Assembly (NCBI RefSeq): GCF_900089605.1
Contig: NZ_LT594324.1
Span: forward strand, 4,836,001-4,900,000
Direction of reading: 5' to 3'
DNA: 64,000 bases
DNA from: Micromonospora narathiwatensis
GTDB taxonomy: Bacteria > Actinomycetota > Actinomycetes > Mycobacteriales > Micromonosporaceae
The notes beneath the pieces are model-generated. The model had not been told where the DNA came from. It was given only the letters and a program-made list of their open reading frames with translations, and did no database searches. The translations under genes were made by a program, and so were the position numbers. This document shows, piece after piece, positions 43,446 to 51,525 of the stretch (position 1 is its first letter; every line of letters starts with the position of its first letter).

Positions 43446-44243
43446 GTGGCCAAGATCGAAATCAATGGCGCCCTGCTCGCGTACGACGAGGCCGGGAGCG
43501 GCAGCCCGGTGGTGCTGGTGCACGCCGGGATCGCCGACCGGCGGATGTGGCGGGGTCAACTGCCCGCGCTCGCCGCCCGACACCGGGTGATCACCGTCGA
43601 CCTGCGCGGATACGGCGACTCCGAACTGCCGCCCGCACCGTTCGCGCACCACGACGACGTGGTCGGGCTGCTGGACGCCCTCGGCATCGCACAGGCCGCC
43701 CTGGTGGGCTGCTCGTTCGGCGGCAAGGTGGCGGTGGACACCGCGCTGGCGTACCCGGAGCGGGTCTCCGCGCTGGCCCTGTTCGGCGCCCCGGTCTCCG
43801 GCAACGAGTGGTCCGAGGAGACCGAACAGCTCTGGGACGAGCTGGTCGGCGAGCTGGACCCGGAGGACTTCGCGGCGACCGCGACCGGCGAGGTGCGGTT
43901 CTGGGTGGTCGGCCCGACCCGCCGGCCGGAGGACGTCGACCCGGAGCTGATCCGGTTCGCCGAGGAGCTGGACCGGCGGGCGCTCGCCGCCGAACTGGCG
44001 CTCAGCGCGGTCGAGGTGGGCGAACTCGACCCGCCGGCGATCGACCGGCTGGCCGAGCTGCGGATGCCGGTGCTGGTCGGCACCGGCGCGGACGACCTGG
44101 CGGACCTCCGCCGCCTCGCCGACCGGATCGCCGCCGAGGCCCCGCAGGGCGTGCGCCTGCCGGACGTTCCGGACGCTGCCCACCTGCTGCCGCTGGAACG
44201 CCCCGAACCGGTCAACGCCGCCCTGCTCGACTTCCTCCCCTGA
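43446..44243 (+). CDS. alpha/beta hydrolase
   Basis: 265 residues from GTG 43446 (MAKIEINGALLAYDEAGSG). Oxyanion region VLVHAGIADRRMW, strand VITVDLRGYGDSE, nucleophile elbow LVGCSFGGKVA (GxSxG), Asp in GTGADDLADL and His in DAAHLLPLERP, so the full catalytic triad can be placed. It is divergent from the XRE-hbhA operon. The substrate is unknown. Confidence 0.9.
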   Translation: MAKIEINGALLAYDEAGSGSPVVLVHAGIADRRMWRGQLPALAARHRVITVDLRGYGDSELPPAPFAHHDDVVGLLDALGIAQAALVGCSFGGKVAVDTALAYPERVSALALFGAPVSGNEWSEETEQLWDELVGELDPEDFAATATGEVRFWVVGPTRRPEDVDPELIRFAEELDRRALAAELALSAVEVGELDPPAIDRLAELRMPVLVGTGADDLADLRRLADRIAAEAPQGVRLPDVPDAAHLLPLERPEPVNAALLDFLP

Positions 44244-44253
44244 GCCGGATCCA

Positions 44254-44289
44254 GATCTTGGTGGGATCGGACCCGATCCTGCCAAGATC
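44254..44289. repeat. near-palindromic intergenic element
   Basis: GATCTTGG (44254-44261) pairs with CCAAGATC (44282-44289); inside, GGATCGG (44264-44270) pairs with CCGATCC (44273-44279). It lies between two convergent genes and shares the GATCTTG core with the element at 23.7 kb. It may be a terminator or a dispersed palindrome. Confidence 0.7.
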
Positions 44290-44306
44290 CGCCCCAGCGG
44301 CGAGGG

Positions 44307-45266
44307 CTACCAGACCGGGCGGACCGCGCCGACCGGCAGGCCGCCGCCGAGCAGCGGCGCCTCGGCGTACTCGGCCAGCACCGGGGCCTCGACGCCGAGC
44401 CGGCGCAGCGCCGACACCAGCACGGGCATCCGGGCCCGTCCCGCGCCGTCGTCGATCTTGAGGGCGACCGCGCCGACCTCCGGGACCGCCGCCGCGATCA
44501 CACCCTCCGCGCCGACCTTCGCCAACAGCCCGGGTACGCCCCGCATCAGCCGGGTGTCGTCCGCCTGGGTACCGCCCACCAGCTCCGGGTACGCCCGCAT
44601 CGCGTCGGCCACGGTCCGCTCGACGGTGCCGGTTTCGGCGGAGACCAATCGCAGGTACGCCCGCGCCAGCCCGGTCAACGAGACGGCGAGCACCGGCGCG
44701 CCGCAGCCGTCCACCCCGACCGCCGCCACCGACTCCCCGGTGAACTCCTCGACCGTGGCGGTCAACCGCTGCTGGAGCGGGTGCTCGGGCCGCCAGTAGC
44801 CGTTCACCGGCCAGCCGGCGGCCAGGCAGGTCAGCAGCATCCCGGTGTGCTTGCCGGAGCAGTTCATCTGGATCCGTCGCGGGCCGCCACCGGCCCGCAG
44901 CACCGCCTCCCGGGCCGCGTCACCGGCCGGCAGGTCCGGCGGGCAGTGCAGCGCCTCCTCGGTCAGGCCGGCGCGGCGCAGCAGGGCGGTGACCCGCTCC
45001 ACGTGGAACTCCTCGCCGGCGTGGCTGGCCGAGACCAGCGCCACGTCGGTTTGGTCGGTCAGCGGCAACCCGGCCCGCAGCATCCCGACCGCCTGCATCG
45101 GCTTGTTGGACGACCGGGGGAAGATCGGCGAGGTGGAGTCCCCCGCCTCGGCGACGGGTGCCCCGGTGGCGTCGAGCACCACCACGGAACCGCGGTGGAC
45201 GCCCTCCACGAACCCGGACCGGACCACCTCGGCGAGCGGCACGCCGCCCTCGTACGTCTTTCCCAC
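44307..45266 (-). CDS. L-asparaginase II-family protein
   Basis: 319 residues. Matches the thermolabile (type II-like, PF06089) asparaginase family rather than the classical Thr-dependent enzymes: VVRSGFVEGVHRGSVVVLD, RSSNKPMQAVGML, SASHAGEEFHVERV, the signature IQMNCSGKHTGML, VDGCGAPVLAVSLTGLARAY and ALKIDDGAGRARM. It deamidates asparagine to aspartate. Confidence 0.92.
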   Translation of the reverse strand: MGKTYEGGVPLAEVVRSGFVEGVHRGSVVVLDATGAPVAEAGDSTSPIFPRSSNKPMQAVGMLRAGLPLTDQTDVALVSASHAGEEFHVERVTALLRRAGLTEEALHCPPDLPAGDAAREAVLRAGGGPRRIQMNCSGKHTGMLLTCLAAGWPVNGYWRPEHPLQQRLTATVEEFTGESVAAVGVDGCGAPVLAVSLTGLARAYLRLVSAETGTVERTVADAMRAYPELVGGTQADDTRLMRGVPGLLAKVGAEGVIAAAVPEVGAVALKIDDGAGRARMPVLVSALRRLGVEAPVLAEYAEAPLLGGGLPVGAVRPVW

Positions 45267-45360
45267 GAAGTGGACGGTACCGACGGGCCGAGCGCGCCCG
45301 ACACCGGGGTGACCTGCGACGTCGGCCAGACGGGTACAGGGGTGTCGGGCAGGTCGTGAC

Positions 45361-46188
45361 TTACCGGAGGAGCAGCGCGCGGGCCTCGGCGGTGGTCAGC
45401 GGCGGACGCTGCGCGAGCTGGGCGAAGCCGACCGCGCGGGCGACGAGCTGCATGTTGGACTCGACCGGTTGCCCCTTGGCGTAGGTGACGGTGTCCTCCA
45501 TGCCGACCCGGAGGTGACCGCCCGTCGAGAGGGACGCCAGCATCACCGGGATGGTGCTGCGGCCGATCCCGGTGGCCGAGAAGGTGGTGCCCTCCGGCAG
45601 GTCGCGCAGCATCTGTTGGGCGGCGACCAGGGTCGCGGCGGTGCCCGGCATGCCGCCCGGCACGCCCATCACGAAGTCGACGTGCACGTGCCCGCCGTGC
45701 GGCAGGCCGTACTTGCCGAGCAGGCGCTGGAGGGCGGTGAGGTGGCCGAGTTCGAAGATCTCGTACTCGGGGACGACGCCCTTCTCCTGCATCCGGGTGT
45801 GCAGGTCGACGATGAACTCCCAGCGGTTCATGAACACGTCGTCGCCGAAGTTGACCGTGCCCATGGTGCAGGAGGCCATGTCCGGGCCGGCGTCCAGCAC
45901 GGCCAGCCGGTCGGCCTCCGGGTCGGTCACCGCGCCGCCGGAGGAGAGCTGCACGATCAGGTCGGTGCTCTCCCGCAGCGCCGCCACCGTCTCCCGCAGC
46001 CGACCCTGGTCGAGGGTGGGCTTCGCCTCGTCGTCCCGGATGTGGACGTGGATCACGGCGGCACCGAGCGCCTCGCACTCCTTGGCGGTCAGCAGCAACT
46101 CGTCGAGGGTCACCGGCAGCGCCGGCACCTCCGCCTTCGCCGACTCCGCGCCGGTGGGGGCAATCGTGATCAACGTCCCTGTCGTCAT
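45361..46188 (-). CDS. beta-keto acid cleavage enzyme (BKACE, DUF849)
   Basis: 275 residues from ATG 46188 (MTTGTLITIAPTGAES). A TIM-barrel BKACE, whose members split a beta-keto acid with acetyl-CoA (3-keto-5-aminohexanoate cleavage type). Family features: the zinc His in IHVHIRDDEAKPTLD, LSSGGAVTDP, SCTMGTVNFG, HVHVDFVMGVPGGMPG and STGGHLRVGMEDTV. The substrate is not predictable. The frame extends upstream antisense to ygfZ and is rejected. Confidence 0.92.
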   Translation of the reverse strand: MTTGTLITIAPTGAESAKAEVPALPVTLDELLLTAKECEALGAAVIHVHIRDDEAKPTLDQGRLRETVAALRESTDLIVQLSSGGAVTDPEADRLAVLDAGPDMASCTMGTVNFGDDVFMNRWEFIVDLHTRMQEKGVVPEYEIFELGHLTALQRLLGKYGLPHGGHVHVDFVMGVPGGMPGTAATLVAAQQMLRDLPEGTTFSATGIGRSTIPVMLASLSTGGHLRVGMEDTVTYAKGQPVESNMQLVARAVGFAQLAQRPPLTTAEARALLLR

Positions 46189-46307
46189 GCCGGCGATCCT
46201 AGACCGCCGGCTCCCCTCCGGTCGACCGGCGGAACGCAGCAGAATTCCGCAAATCCGCCTCGGTTGCCGAAAGATTTTCCGCCCAACGGCGACCGGGGCG
46301 AGATCCC

Positions 46308-47420
46308 TTACGCCGGCTCGATGGCGGCGGCCGTCTCCCCGACCATCAGCCGGGCGTCGTCGGCGACGTTGCGCTTGACCACGGCGAGGGCGATCTGACC
46401 CAACTCGTAATGGTGCACCGCGGTGCCCACGAAGCCGACCGCCCGGCCGTCCAGGGTCACCGGCGTGCCGGCGGCCGGCGGCCGGTCGGTGGTCACCCCG
46501 TCCAGGTGCAGGAGTACGAGGCGACGCGGCGGCTTCCCGAGGTTGTGCACCCGGGCCACCGTCTCCTGCCCCCGGTAGCAGCCCTTGTCCAGGTGCACGG
46601 CCGGCGCGATCAGGCCCACCTCGGCGGGAATGGTGCGGTGGTCGGTGTCCGCTCCGACCCGGGCCCGCCGGGCGGCCACCCGGACCGCCTCGTACGCCCA
46701 CAGCCCGGCCACCGGCACGCCGGCCCCGCGCAGCTCGTCCACCAGCCCAGCCATGGCCGGGCGAGGCACCAGCAGGTCCACGCCGAGCGCCACCCGCCGA
46801 GCCCACCCGCCGATCGGCAGCGGCTTCACGTCGTACACCACGGTGGGCCGGGACGGCAGCTCGCCGGAGCGGAACTTCGGACCGGGCAGCGCGACCTGGT
46901 CCGGCGCGGCCAGCCCGGTGACCCCGAGGGTGTCGAGCGCGCCGGTGGCCTCCGGCCCGACCAGCGAGAGCAGCGCGTGGTCGGCGGTGGCGTCGCGCGG
47001 CTCGACCTTGCTGAAGAACCGCATCTTCTCCAGGTACGCCAGCAGCCCGTCGGTCATCCCCGGCTCCGTGTCCAGCCAGGTGGTCTCGCCGTCGTCGACG
47101 ACCATGGCGTGCTGCTCGACGTGCCCGTGCGGGGAGAGCACGAGCAGCTCCGTGCCCTGCCACGGGCGCAGCGCGGCGAGATGCTGGCTGGTCAGCGTGT
47201 GCAGCCAGCCGAACCGGTCGTCGCCGGGCACCGCCACGACGCCCCGGTGCGACCGGTCGACCAGGCCGACGCCGGTGGTGAGGATGCGCTGCTCGCGCAT
47301 CGGGTCGCCGTAGTGGGCGGCCACCGGGTCGACCCCGGCCGCCCGATGGGCCGACTCGGGCTGGTCCCGGGTCTCCTCGTCGATAGCCTCGGCGGCCACC
47401 GCTCCCGCGATGTCGATCAT
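46308..47420 (-). CDS. ygfZ: YgfZ/GcvT-like folate-binding protein
   Basis: 370 residues from ATG 47420 (MIDIAGAVAAEAID). The YgfZ signature is KGCYRGQETVARVHNLGKPPRRL, together with RFGWLHTLTSQ and YDVKPLPIGGW segments of the GcvT fold. YgfZ proteins help iron-sulfur cluster assembly or repair with folate. Its start overlaps the Fur-family gene by ATGA, tying Fe-S maintenance to a metal regulator. Confidence 0.92.
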   Translation of the reverse strand: MIDIAGAVAAEAIDEETRDQPESAHRAAGVDPVAAHYGDPMREQRILTTGVGLVDRSHRGVVAVPGDDRFGWLHTLTSQHLAALRPWQGTELLVLSPHGHVEQHAMVVDDGETTWLDTEPGMTDGLLAYLEKMRFFSKVEPRDATADHALLSLVGPEATGALDTLGVTGLAAPDQVALPGPKFRSGELPSRPTVVYDVKPLPIGGWARRVALGVDLLVPRPAMAGLVDELRGAGVPVAGLWAYEAVRVAARRARVGADTDHRTIPAEVGLIAPAVHLDKGCYRGQETVARVHNLGKPPRRLVLLHLDGVTTDRPPAAGTPVTLDGRAVGFVGTAVHHYELGQIALAVVKRNVADDARLMVGETAAAIEPA

Positions 47421-47845
47421 TTGCCTTCCCCGTTCTCGCACTGGCCGCAGACGCCGAAGAGCGCCACGTGCCCGATGTCGACCTGGAATCCCCGCTGCGC
47501 GGCCAGCCGGTCGGCGAGCGGGCGGAGCAGCTCGGGGTCGATCTCGTCGATCGCGCCGCACTCCCGGCAGACCAGGTGGACGTGCTGGTTCTCGCCGGCC
47601 GCGTGGTAGGTCGGCGAGCCGTGCGACAGGTGGGTGTGGGTCACCAGGCCGAGCCGTTCCAGCAGCTCCAACGTCCGGTAGATGGTGGTGATGTTGACCC
47701 CGGCGGCCACTTCCCGGACCGCCGTGTGCACCTGCTCCGGCGTCGCGTGCCCCAGTTCCATGACCGCTTGCAGGACCAACTGCCGCTGCGCCGTCAGCCG
47801 CAGCCCACGGGAGCGGAGGAGTTCCGCGAGGGAGGATTCGGACAC
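47417..47845 (-). CDS. Fur-family transcriptional regulator
   Basis: 142 residues from GTG 47845. Winged helix ELLRSRGLRLTAQRQLVLQAVMEL and NITTIYRTLELLERLGLV. Metal motifs: HHAAGENQHVHLVCREC-type region with His cluster, then CGAIDEID, and a second CxxC in GVCGQCENG, a structural zinc site. Coupled to ygfZ. Whether it senses iron, zinc, peroxide or nickel cannot be told. Confidence 0.92.
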   Translation of the reverse strand: MSESSLAELLRSRGLRLTAQRQLVLQAVMELGHATPEQVHTAVREVAAGVNITTIYRTLELLERLGLVTHTHLSHGSPTYHAAGENQHVHLVCRECGAIDEIDPELLRPLADRLAAQRGFQVDIGHVALFGVCGQCENGEGK

Positions 47846-47907
47846 CGTCCGATCATAGTTCGGCCGCCGCGCCGCTCCGCCGCCGTACGCGACTACCCTC
47901 GGCGCTC

Positions 47908-48756
47908 GTGGAGGTGTCGCGGGTGGCCGTGCTGGGCCGGGGCGTGGTGCCGGCCGGGGAGGCGGTGCTGCGCGGCGACGACCGGGGCGTGCTGCACGGA
48001 GACGGCCTCTTCGAAACCATGCACCTGCGCGGCGGGGAGCCCTGGCTGCGCGACGCCCACCTGGCCCGGCTGCGGGCCGGCGCGGCGGCGATCGCGCTGG
48101 ACCTGCCGCCGACCGAAGCGCTGGTCCACCTGCTCGACACGATCCGGGCCGGGTGGCCGCCGGAGGTGGAGGGAGCCCTGCGGCTGGTCTGCACCCGGGG
48201 ACCGGAGGGCGGTGGGCCGCCGACCGTCTACGCCACGCTGGGCGAGCTGCCGGCGGCCTTGCGGCGGGCCCGGCGGGACGGGCTGACCGTAGCCACCCTG
48301 CCGCTCGGGGTGGCCGCCCGGTCGCGCCCGGAACTGGGCTGGCTGCCGGTCGGCATCAAGTCCACCTCGTACGCGGTGAGCACCGCCGCGCGTCGCTGGG
48401 CGGCCCGCGCCGGATTCGACGACGTGCTCTGGGTCTCCACCGACGGGTACGTGCTGGAGGGGCCGAGCGCGAACGTGGTCTGGCTGGCCGGGACGACGCT
48501 GTGCACGGTCCCGGCGGCGGCCACCGGCGTACTGCCCGGGGTGACCGCCCGCTGGCTGCTCGACCACGCCGCCGACCTGGGCCTGACCGCCGAGGAACGT
48601 CTGGTCACCCCGGCCGAACTGGCCGGTGCCGACGGTGTCTGGCTCACCTCGTCGCTCCGCGGCCTGGCCGAGGTCAAGTCCCTCGACGAAACCCGCCGGC
48701 CCCCCTCCATCCACACCCCCGCCCTGGCGTCCCTCCTCGCCTTCCCGACCGGTTGA
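47908..48756 (+). CDS. pabC: aminodeoxychorismate lyase / class IV aminotransferase
   Basis: 282 residues, GTG start. PLP fold type IV: LHGDGLFETMHLRGGEPWLRDAHLARL, the Schiff-base Lys151 in GIKSTSYA, and EGPSANVVW then GVLPGVTARWLL. The Ser-containing SANVVW and the length suit aminodeoxychorismate lyase, giving p-aminobenzoate for folate, rather than BCAT. In mycobacteria the homologue also neighbours the YgfZ and nitrobindin genes (Rv0811c-Rv0813c). Confidence 0.88.
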   Translation: MEVSRVAVLGRGVVPAGEAVLRGDDRGVLHGDGLFETMHLRGGEPWLRDAHLARLRAGAAAIALDLPPTEALVHLLDTIRAGWPPEVEGALRLVCTRGPEGGGPPTVYATLGELPAALRRARRDGLTVATLPLGVAARSRPELGWLPVGIKSTSYAVSTAARRWAARAGFDDVLWVSTDGYVLEGPSANVVWLAGTTLCTVPAAATGVLPGVTARWLLDHAADLGLTAEERLVTPAELAGADGVWLTSSLRGLAEVKSLDETRRPPSIHTPALASLLAFPTG

Positions 48757-48812
48757 TCATGAAGTTGTCGCGCCGACACGCCGCTGCGGCGGGCGACAAC
48801 TTCATGACCAAC
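48752..48812. terminator. long inverted repeat at pabC 3' end
   Basis: A 20-base arm, GTTGATCATGAAGTTGTCGC (48752-48771), is repeated inverted at 48793-48812 with one mismatch and a 21-base loop that itself can pair. The pabC stop codon lies inside the left arm. It can end both pabC and the convergent nitrobindin operon. It is similar in style to the other intergenic palindromes here. Confidence 0.75.
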
Positions 48813-48853
48813 GGTGCGGGGCTGGGGGAGATGGGAACGGGTGGGACGGAGAG

Positions 48854-49441
48854 TCAGCCGGCGACTCGGGTCAGGCGGGCGGAGAGGTGAGGGCTCAGCG
48901 CGTGGCCCACGGCGGCCATCTCCTGGGCGTAGAGCAGGGCACCCTCGACGATGCCGAAGAGGCGGGCGCCGGCGGTGACCTCCTTGGCGGTGGCCGTACG
49001 GACCACCGCGTCGGTGGCGAACTCGATCTGGGTGCCCCTGCGCTTGCCGATGTGCAGCTCCATCACACCGGTGGGCGTGCTCATCAGGGCTTCCAGCTCG
49101 TCGGTGACCCGGTCGCCGGCCATCACCGGGCGCCACCAGCCGACCTCACGACCGGCCGGGCGGACCGGACGGCTCTGCTCGTCGAGAATCCAGGCGCGGG
49201 ACTCGTAGAACAGGAAGGGCCGGCCGTCGTGGCTGATCCGGATCTCCTGCGCGTAGTCGAAGTCCTCGATGGTCGGGAACCCACCCCGCCCGCGCCCGCG
49301 CCACACCCCGATGTACGGCAGCAGGCCGTCCAGGCTCGGGTGCAGCTTCGGGCCGACACGCAGGTCGTGGCTCTCCTCGTACGGATACGGGTCGACCGGC
49401 GGCGCATTCAGCCACGGCGGCTGCAACGGATTCTCGCTCAC
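48854..49441 (-). CDS. nitrobindin-like heme-binding beta-barrel protein
   Basis: 195 residues from GTG 49441. FABP-like/THAP4-type nitrobindin: LLPYIGVWRGRGRGGFPTIEDFDYAQEIRISHDGRPFLFYESRAW, the GxWxGxG signature, and a C-terminal MAAVGHALSPHLSARL with possible heme-proximal His. Nitrobindins bind ferric heme and react with NO or peroxynitrite; Rv0813c is the mycobacterial relative. Its GTG overlaps the last of three tandem mini-ORFs by GTGA and uses the Shine-Dalgarno GGAG inside that mini-ORF. Confidence 0.9.
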   Translation of the reverse strand: MSENPLQPPWLNAPPVDPYPYEESHDLRVGPKLHPSLDGLLPYIGVWRGRGRGGFPTIEDFDYAQEIRISHDGRPFLFYESRAWILDEQSRPVRPAGREVGWWRPVMAGDRVTDELEALMSTPTGVMELHIGKRRGTQIEFATDAVVRTATAKEVTAGARLFGIVEGALLYAQEMAAVGHALSPHLSARLTRVAG

Positions 49442-49500
49442 CGGGCCATCTCCGTTCGCGACTGCGGGGCACGCAAACCCGGCTCACTCCTCGCGCTCAC
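49438..49500 (-). CDS. mini-ORF copy 3 (20 aa), coupled to nitrobindin
   Basis: A 20-codon ORF, GTG 49500 to TGA 49438, beginning MSARSEPGLR and ending TEMAR. Its stop overlaps the nitrobindin GTG (GTGA). It contains GGAG 9 bases before that GTG. One silent base differs from copies 1 and 2 (CGT for CGA). Translation is inferred from the preserved coupling geometry, not proven. Confidence 0.55.
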   Translation of the reverse strand: MSARSEPGLRAPQSRTEMAR

Positions 49501-49559
49501 CGGGCCATCTCCGTTCGCGACTGCGGGGCTCGCAAACCCGGCTCACTCCTCGCGCTCAC
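49497..49559 (-). CDS. mini-ORF copy 2 (20 aa)
   Basis: Same 20-residue peptide as copies 1 and 3, GTG 49559 to TGA 49497, overlapping both neighbours by GTGA. It is the middle of three 59-base tandem units. Confidence 0.55.
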   Translation of the reverse strand: MSARSEPGLRAPQSRTEMAR

Positions 49560-49618
49560 CGGGCCATCTCCGTTCGCGACTGCGGGGCTCGCAAACCCGG
49601 CTCACTCCTCGCGCTCAC
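49556..49618 (-). CDS. mini-ORF copy 1 (20 aa)
   Basis: First of three identical 20-residue ORFs, GTG 49618 to TGA 49556. Its GTG overlaps the stop of the small membrane-protein ORF upstream (GTGA). DNA identity to copy 2 is complete over the 59-base unit. Confidence 0.55.
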   Translation of the reverse strand: MSARSEPGLRAPQSRTEMAR

Positions 49619-49719
49619 CATTTTCCTCTCGAAATCTTCGCAGCCAGGTAGACCAGGCCACCGGCGAGCGCGCCCAAGCCGGCGACCAGCAGGCTGACGA
49701 ACCCGATCTCGGTAACCAT
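49615..49719 (-). CDS. 34-residue single-helix membrane protein
   Basis: ATG 49719 (or ATG 49728, 37 residues) to TGA 49615. The peptide is MVTEIGFVSLLV, a Gly/Ala-rich hydrophobic helix, then KISRGKW. One TM segment with a basic cytoplasmic end. GGATGG lies upstream of the start. Its stop overlaps mini-ORF 1. It would be the first gene of the nitrobindin operon, divergent from the DsrE gene only about 23 bases away. Confidence 0.6.
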   Translation of the reverse strand: MVTEIGFVSLLVAGLGALAGGLVYLAAKISRGKW

Positions 49720-49742
49720 CCCGGCCATCCTATGCTGGCGCC

Positions 49743-50105
49743 ATGGCCCGCTCTCTCGTCGTCAAGGCCACCGCCGGCGCAGACGCCCCCGAGCGCTGCG
49801 CGCAGGCCTTCACCGTCGCCGCCACGGCGGCAGCCGCCGGGGTCGACGTCTCACTCTGGCTGACCGGGGAGTCGACCTGGTTCGCGCTGCCCGGGCGCGC
49901 GCAGGAGTTCGAACTGCCGCACTCCGCGCCGCTGCCCGAGCTGCTGCACGTGATCCTGGCCACCGGCAAGGTCACCGCCTGCACGCAGTGCGCGGCCCGT
50001 CGGGACATCGGCCAGGACGACGTCATTCCCGGCGTACGCATCGCCGGCGCGGCGGTCTTCGTCGAGGAGGCGATGGCCGAGGGCGCCCAGGCCCTGGTCT
50101 ACTGA
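49743..50105 (+). CDS. DsrE-family protein
   Basis: 120 residues. Opens SLVVKATAGADAPERCAQAFTVAATAAAAGVDVSLWLTGESTWFA, the DsrE/F-like fold, and has a Cys pair in KVTACTQCAARRDI that could carry sulfur. DsrE proteins relay sulfur or act in redox. Divergent from the nitrobindin operon; the cysA2-sseC sulfurtransferase genes are 1.5 kb downstream. Confidence 0.88.
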   Translation: MARSLVVKATAGADAPERCAQAFTVAATAAAAGVDVSLWLTGESTWFALPGRAQEFELPHSAPLPELLHVILATGKVTACTQCAARRDIGQDDVIPGVRIAGAAVFVEEAMAEGAQALVY

Positions 50106-50133
50106 CCCGTCTGCCGGCGCGGAGCGGGCGGGG

Positions 50134-50997
50134 TCAGGCCGGGCAGCCGGTGGTGACGGCGACGCGGACGCGATCGTCGACGCGATCGGCCAGCACCGCG
50201 ACGTCGGACCGCGCGGCGTAGAGGTCGGCGGTGTCGCGTACCGCGGGAGCGCCGACGGTGTCCCGGAACGCGCCGGCCAGGGGCGTGTCGGATGCCCCGC
50301 CGGCGCTCTCGGCGCGGGCGGTCCGGGCCGTCCCGCCCGACGGGCAGGGCGCGGCGAGCACCTCGACCGGCCCGGCGGCGTCGCCCCAGGCCGCGAGCGC
50401 GCGGCTGGCCTCGGCCGACTCCCGCTCGGCCCCGGTCGGGCCCGGCGCGCGGTAGCCCGTACCGATCGGCCGGCAGCCGGTGGTGGCGGTGACCAGCGCC
50501 CGGCCTGGTCCGGTGGACCGGCCCTCGACCGCGACGAACTCACCCGCGTCCGCGCGGAGTATCGGACCGCCGGCGGACGTCCGGACGCCCGCCCGCCACT
50601 GCGACGGCAGCCGGTCGGCCATCCGCTGGAGCAGGCCGCCCACGTCGTCGCCGGCGACCACGACCTCCACGCCGCGGGTCAGCTCGGCGCCGTCCTCCAG
50701 CGGGGTGATGCGGCAGCCCCGGTCGAGCTGGTCCGGCGCGATCGCCGGGACCCCGTCCCGCCCGACGGCGGCCAGCAACTCGCCGACCGCCCGGTCGACC
50801 ACGGGCCCGGCCTGGTCCAGCGAGCGTTGCTCCCGCACCGTCGGCGGGTCGTGCCGCACCGACCACCAGGTCAGCCCGGCGAGCAGCACCCCCCACGCCA
50901 CCGTCGCGGCCACCAGCCGGCGCAGTCGGCGCCGCCCGGGCGCCGGCTGGTCGGGACGGGTCGGCGGGGCGTACCCCGCCTGGACAGCACCACTCAC
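50134..50997 (-). CDS. hypothetical single-TM membrane-anchored protein
   Basis: 287 residues from GTG 50997. A short basic, Pro-rich cytoplasmic N-terminus, one TM helix (about 27-46, LVAATVAWGVLLAGLTWWSV), then an external domain with four or five Cys (DRGCRITP, TTGCRPIG, APCPSGG, TTGCPA) that may form disulfides. No family recognised. It is convergent with DsrE. Confidence 0.72.
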   Translation of the reverse strand: MSGAVQAGYAPPTRPDQPAPGRRRLRRLVAATVAWGVLLAGLTWWSVRHDPPTVREQRSLDQAGPVVDRAVGELLAAVGRDGVPAIAPDQLDRGCRITPLEDGAELTRGVEVVVAGDDVGGLLQRMADRLPSQWRAGVRTSAGGPILRADAGEFVAVEGRSTGPGRALVTATTGCRPIGTGYRAPGPTGAERESAEASRALAAWGDAAGPVEVLAAPCPSGGTARTARAESAGGASDTPLAGAFRDTVGAPAVRDTADLYAARSDVAVLADRVDDRVRVAVTTGCPA

Positions 50998-51147
50998 CGG
51001 GCCATCGTGTCACGCGACGGCGAGCGGCCTCGGCCCGGCGGTGTCAGGTCGCCGATCTCGCGGTATCGCACGGCCGCGAACCCCGCCACCTCGCCGACCC
51101 CGGGTCGATCAAGCCCGACCGGGCCGGGTGGGGCGGGCCGGAACGGC

Positions 51148-51183
51148 CGTGGCCCGCCGCCCCGGGTGGGACGACGGGCCACG
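51148..51183 (-). terminator. stem-loop terminator after sseC
   Basis: CGTGGCCCG (51148-51156) pairs with CGGGCCACG (51175-51183) around an 18-base loop, 14 bases past the sseC stop. Confidence 0.6.
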
Positions 51184-51196
51184 ATCAGAGCGTGGG

Positions 51197-51520
51197 TCAG
51201 GCGGCGACCGTGACGGTCACCTCGTTGATCCCGCGAGCGGCGGTCACGGCGGTGTCGCCGTTGCCGTGCCGGGAGAGCGCCCGCAGGGTCCAGTCGCCCG
51301 GCGCGGCGAAGAACCGGAACTGCCCGGCCGGGGAGGTCACCACCTCGGCGGTGAACTCACCGGTCGAGTCGAGCAGCCGGACGTAGGCGCCCGGCACGAC
51401 CTCGCCGGACTCGGCCCGGACCAGGCCGGTGATGACGGTTTCCTTCTCCAGATCCAGGCTGGCCGGCAGCGGGGCGGCCTGGTCCGGGGCGGCGCAACCG
51501 GCGGCGGTGGGAGCGGTCAT
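51197..51520 (-). CDS. sseC: DUF1416 protein SseC
   Basis: 107 residues from ATG 51520; a GTG at 51529 overlaps the preceding stop by GTGA but is too close to its ribosome site. LPASLDLEKETVITG, VRLLDSTGEFTAEVV, FRFFAAPGDWTLRALSRHGNGD match mycobacterial SseC closely. It is always linked to the CysA2-type sulfurtransferase and thought to help in sulfur transfer. The role is not defined. Confidence 0.9.
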   Translation of the reverse strand: MTAPTAAGCAAPDQAAPLPASLDLEKETVITGLVRAESGEVVPGAYVRLLDSTGEFTAEVVTSPAGQFRFFAAPGDWTLRALSRHGNGDTAVTAARGINEVTVTVAA

Positions 51521-51525
51521 CGGGA

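Larger units (their letters stand above)
49438..49618 (-). repeat. 59-bp tandem repeat, three copies, at a coupling junction
   Basis: Units begin at 49441, 49500 and 49559 on the plus strand, each starting CCGGGCCATCTCCG. They are identical but for one base. The unit length (59 = 20 codons minus 1) is exactly what keeps a GTGA stop/start overlap between successive units and with both flanking genes. Confidence 0.95.

Noticed and set aside
49441..49617. 59-bp repeats considered as a CRISPR array
   Set aside because: Units are contiguous and identical with no variable spacers, and they encode coupled ORFs.
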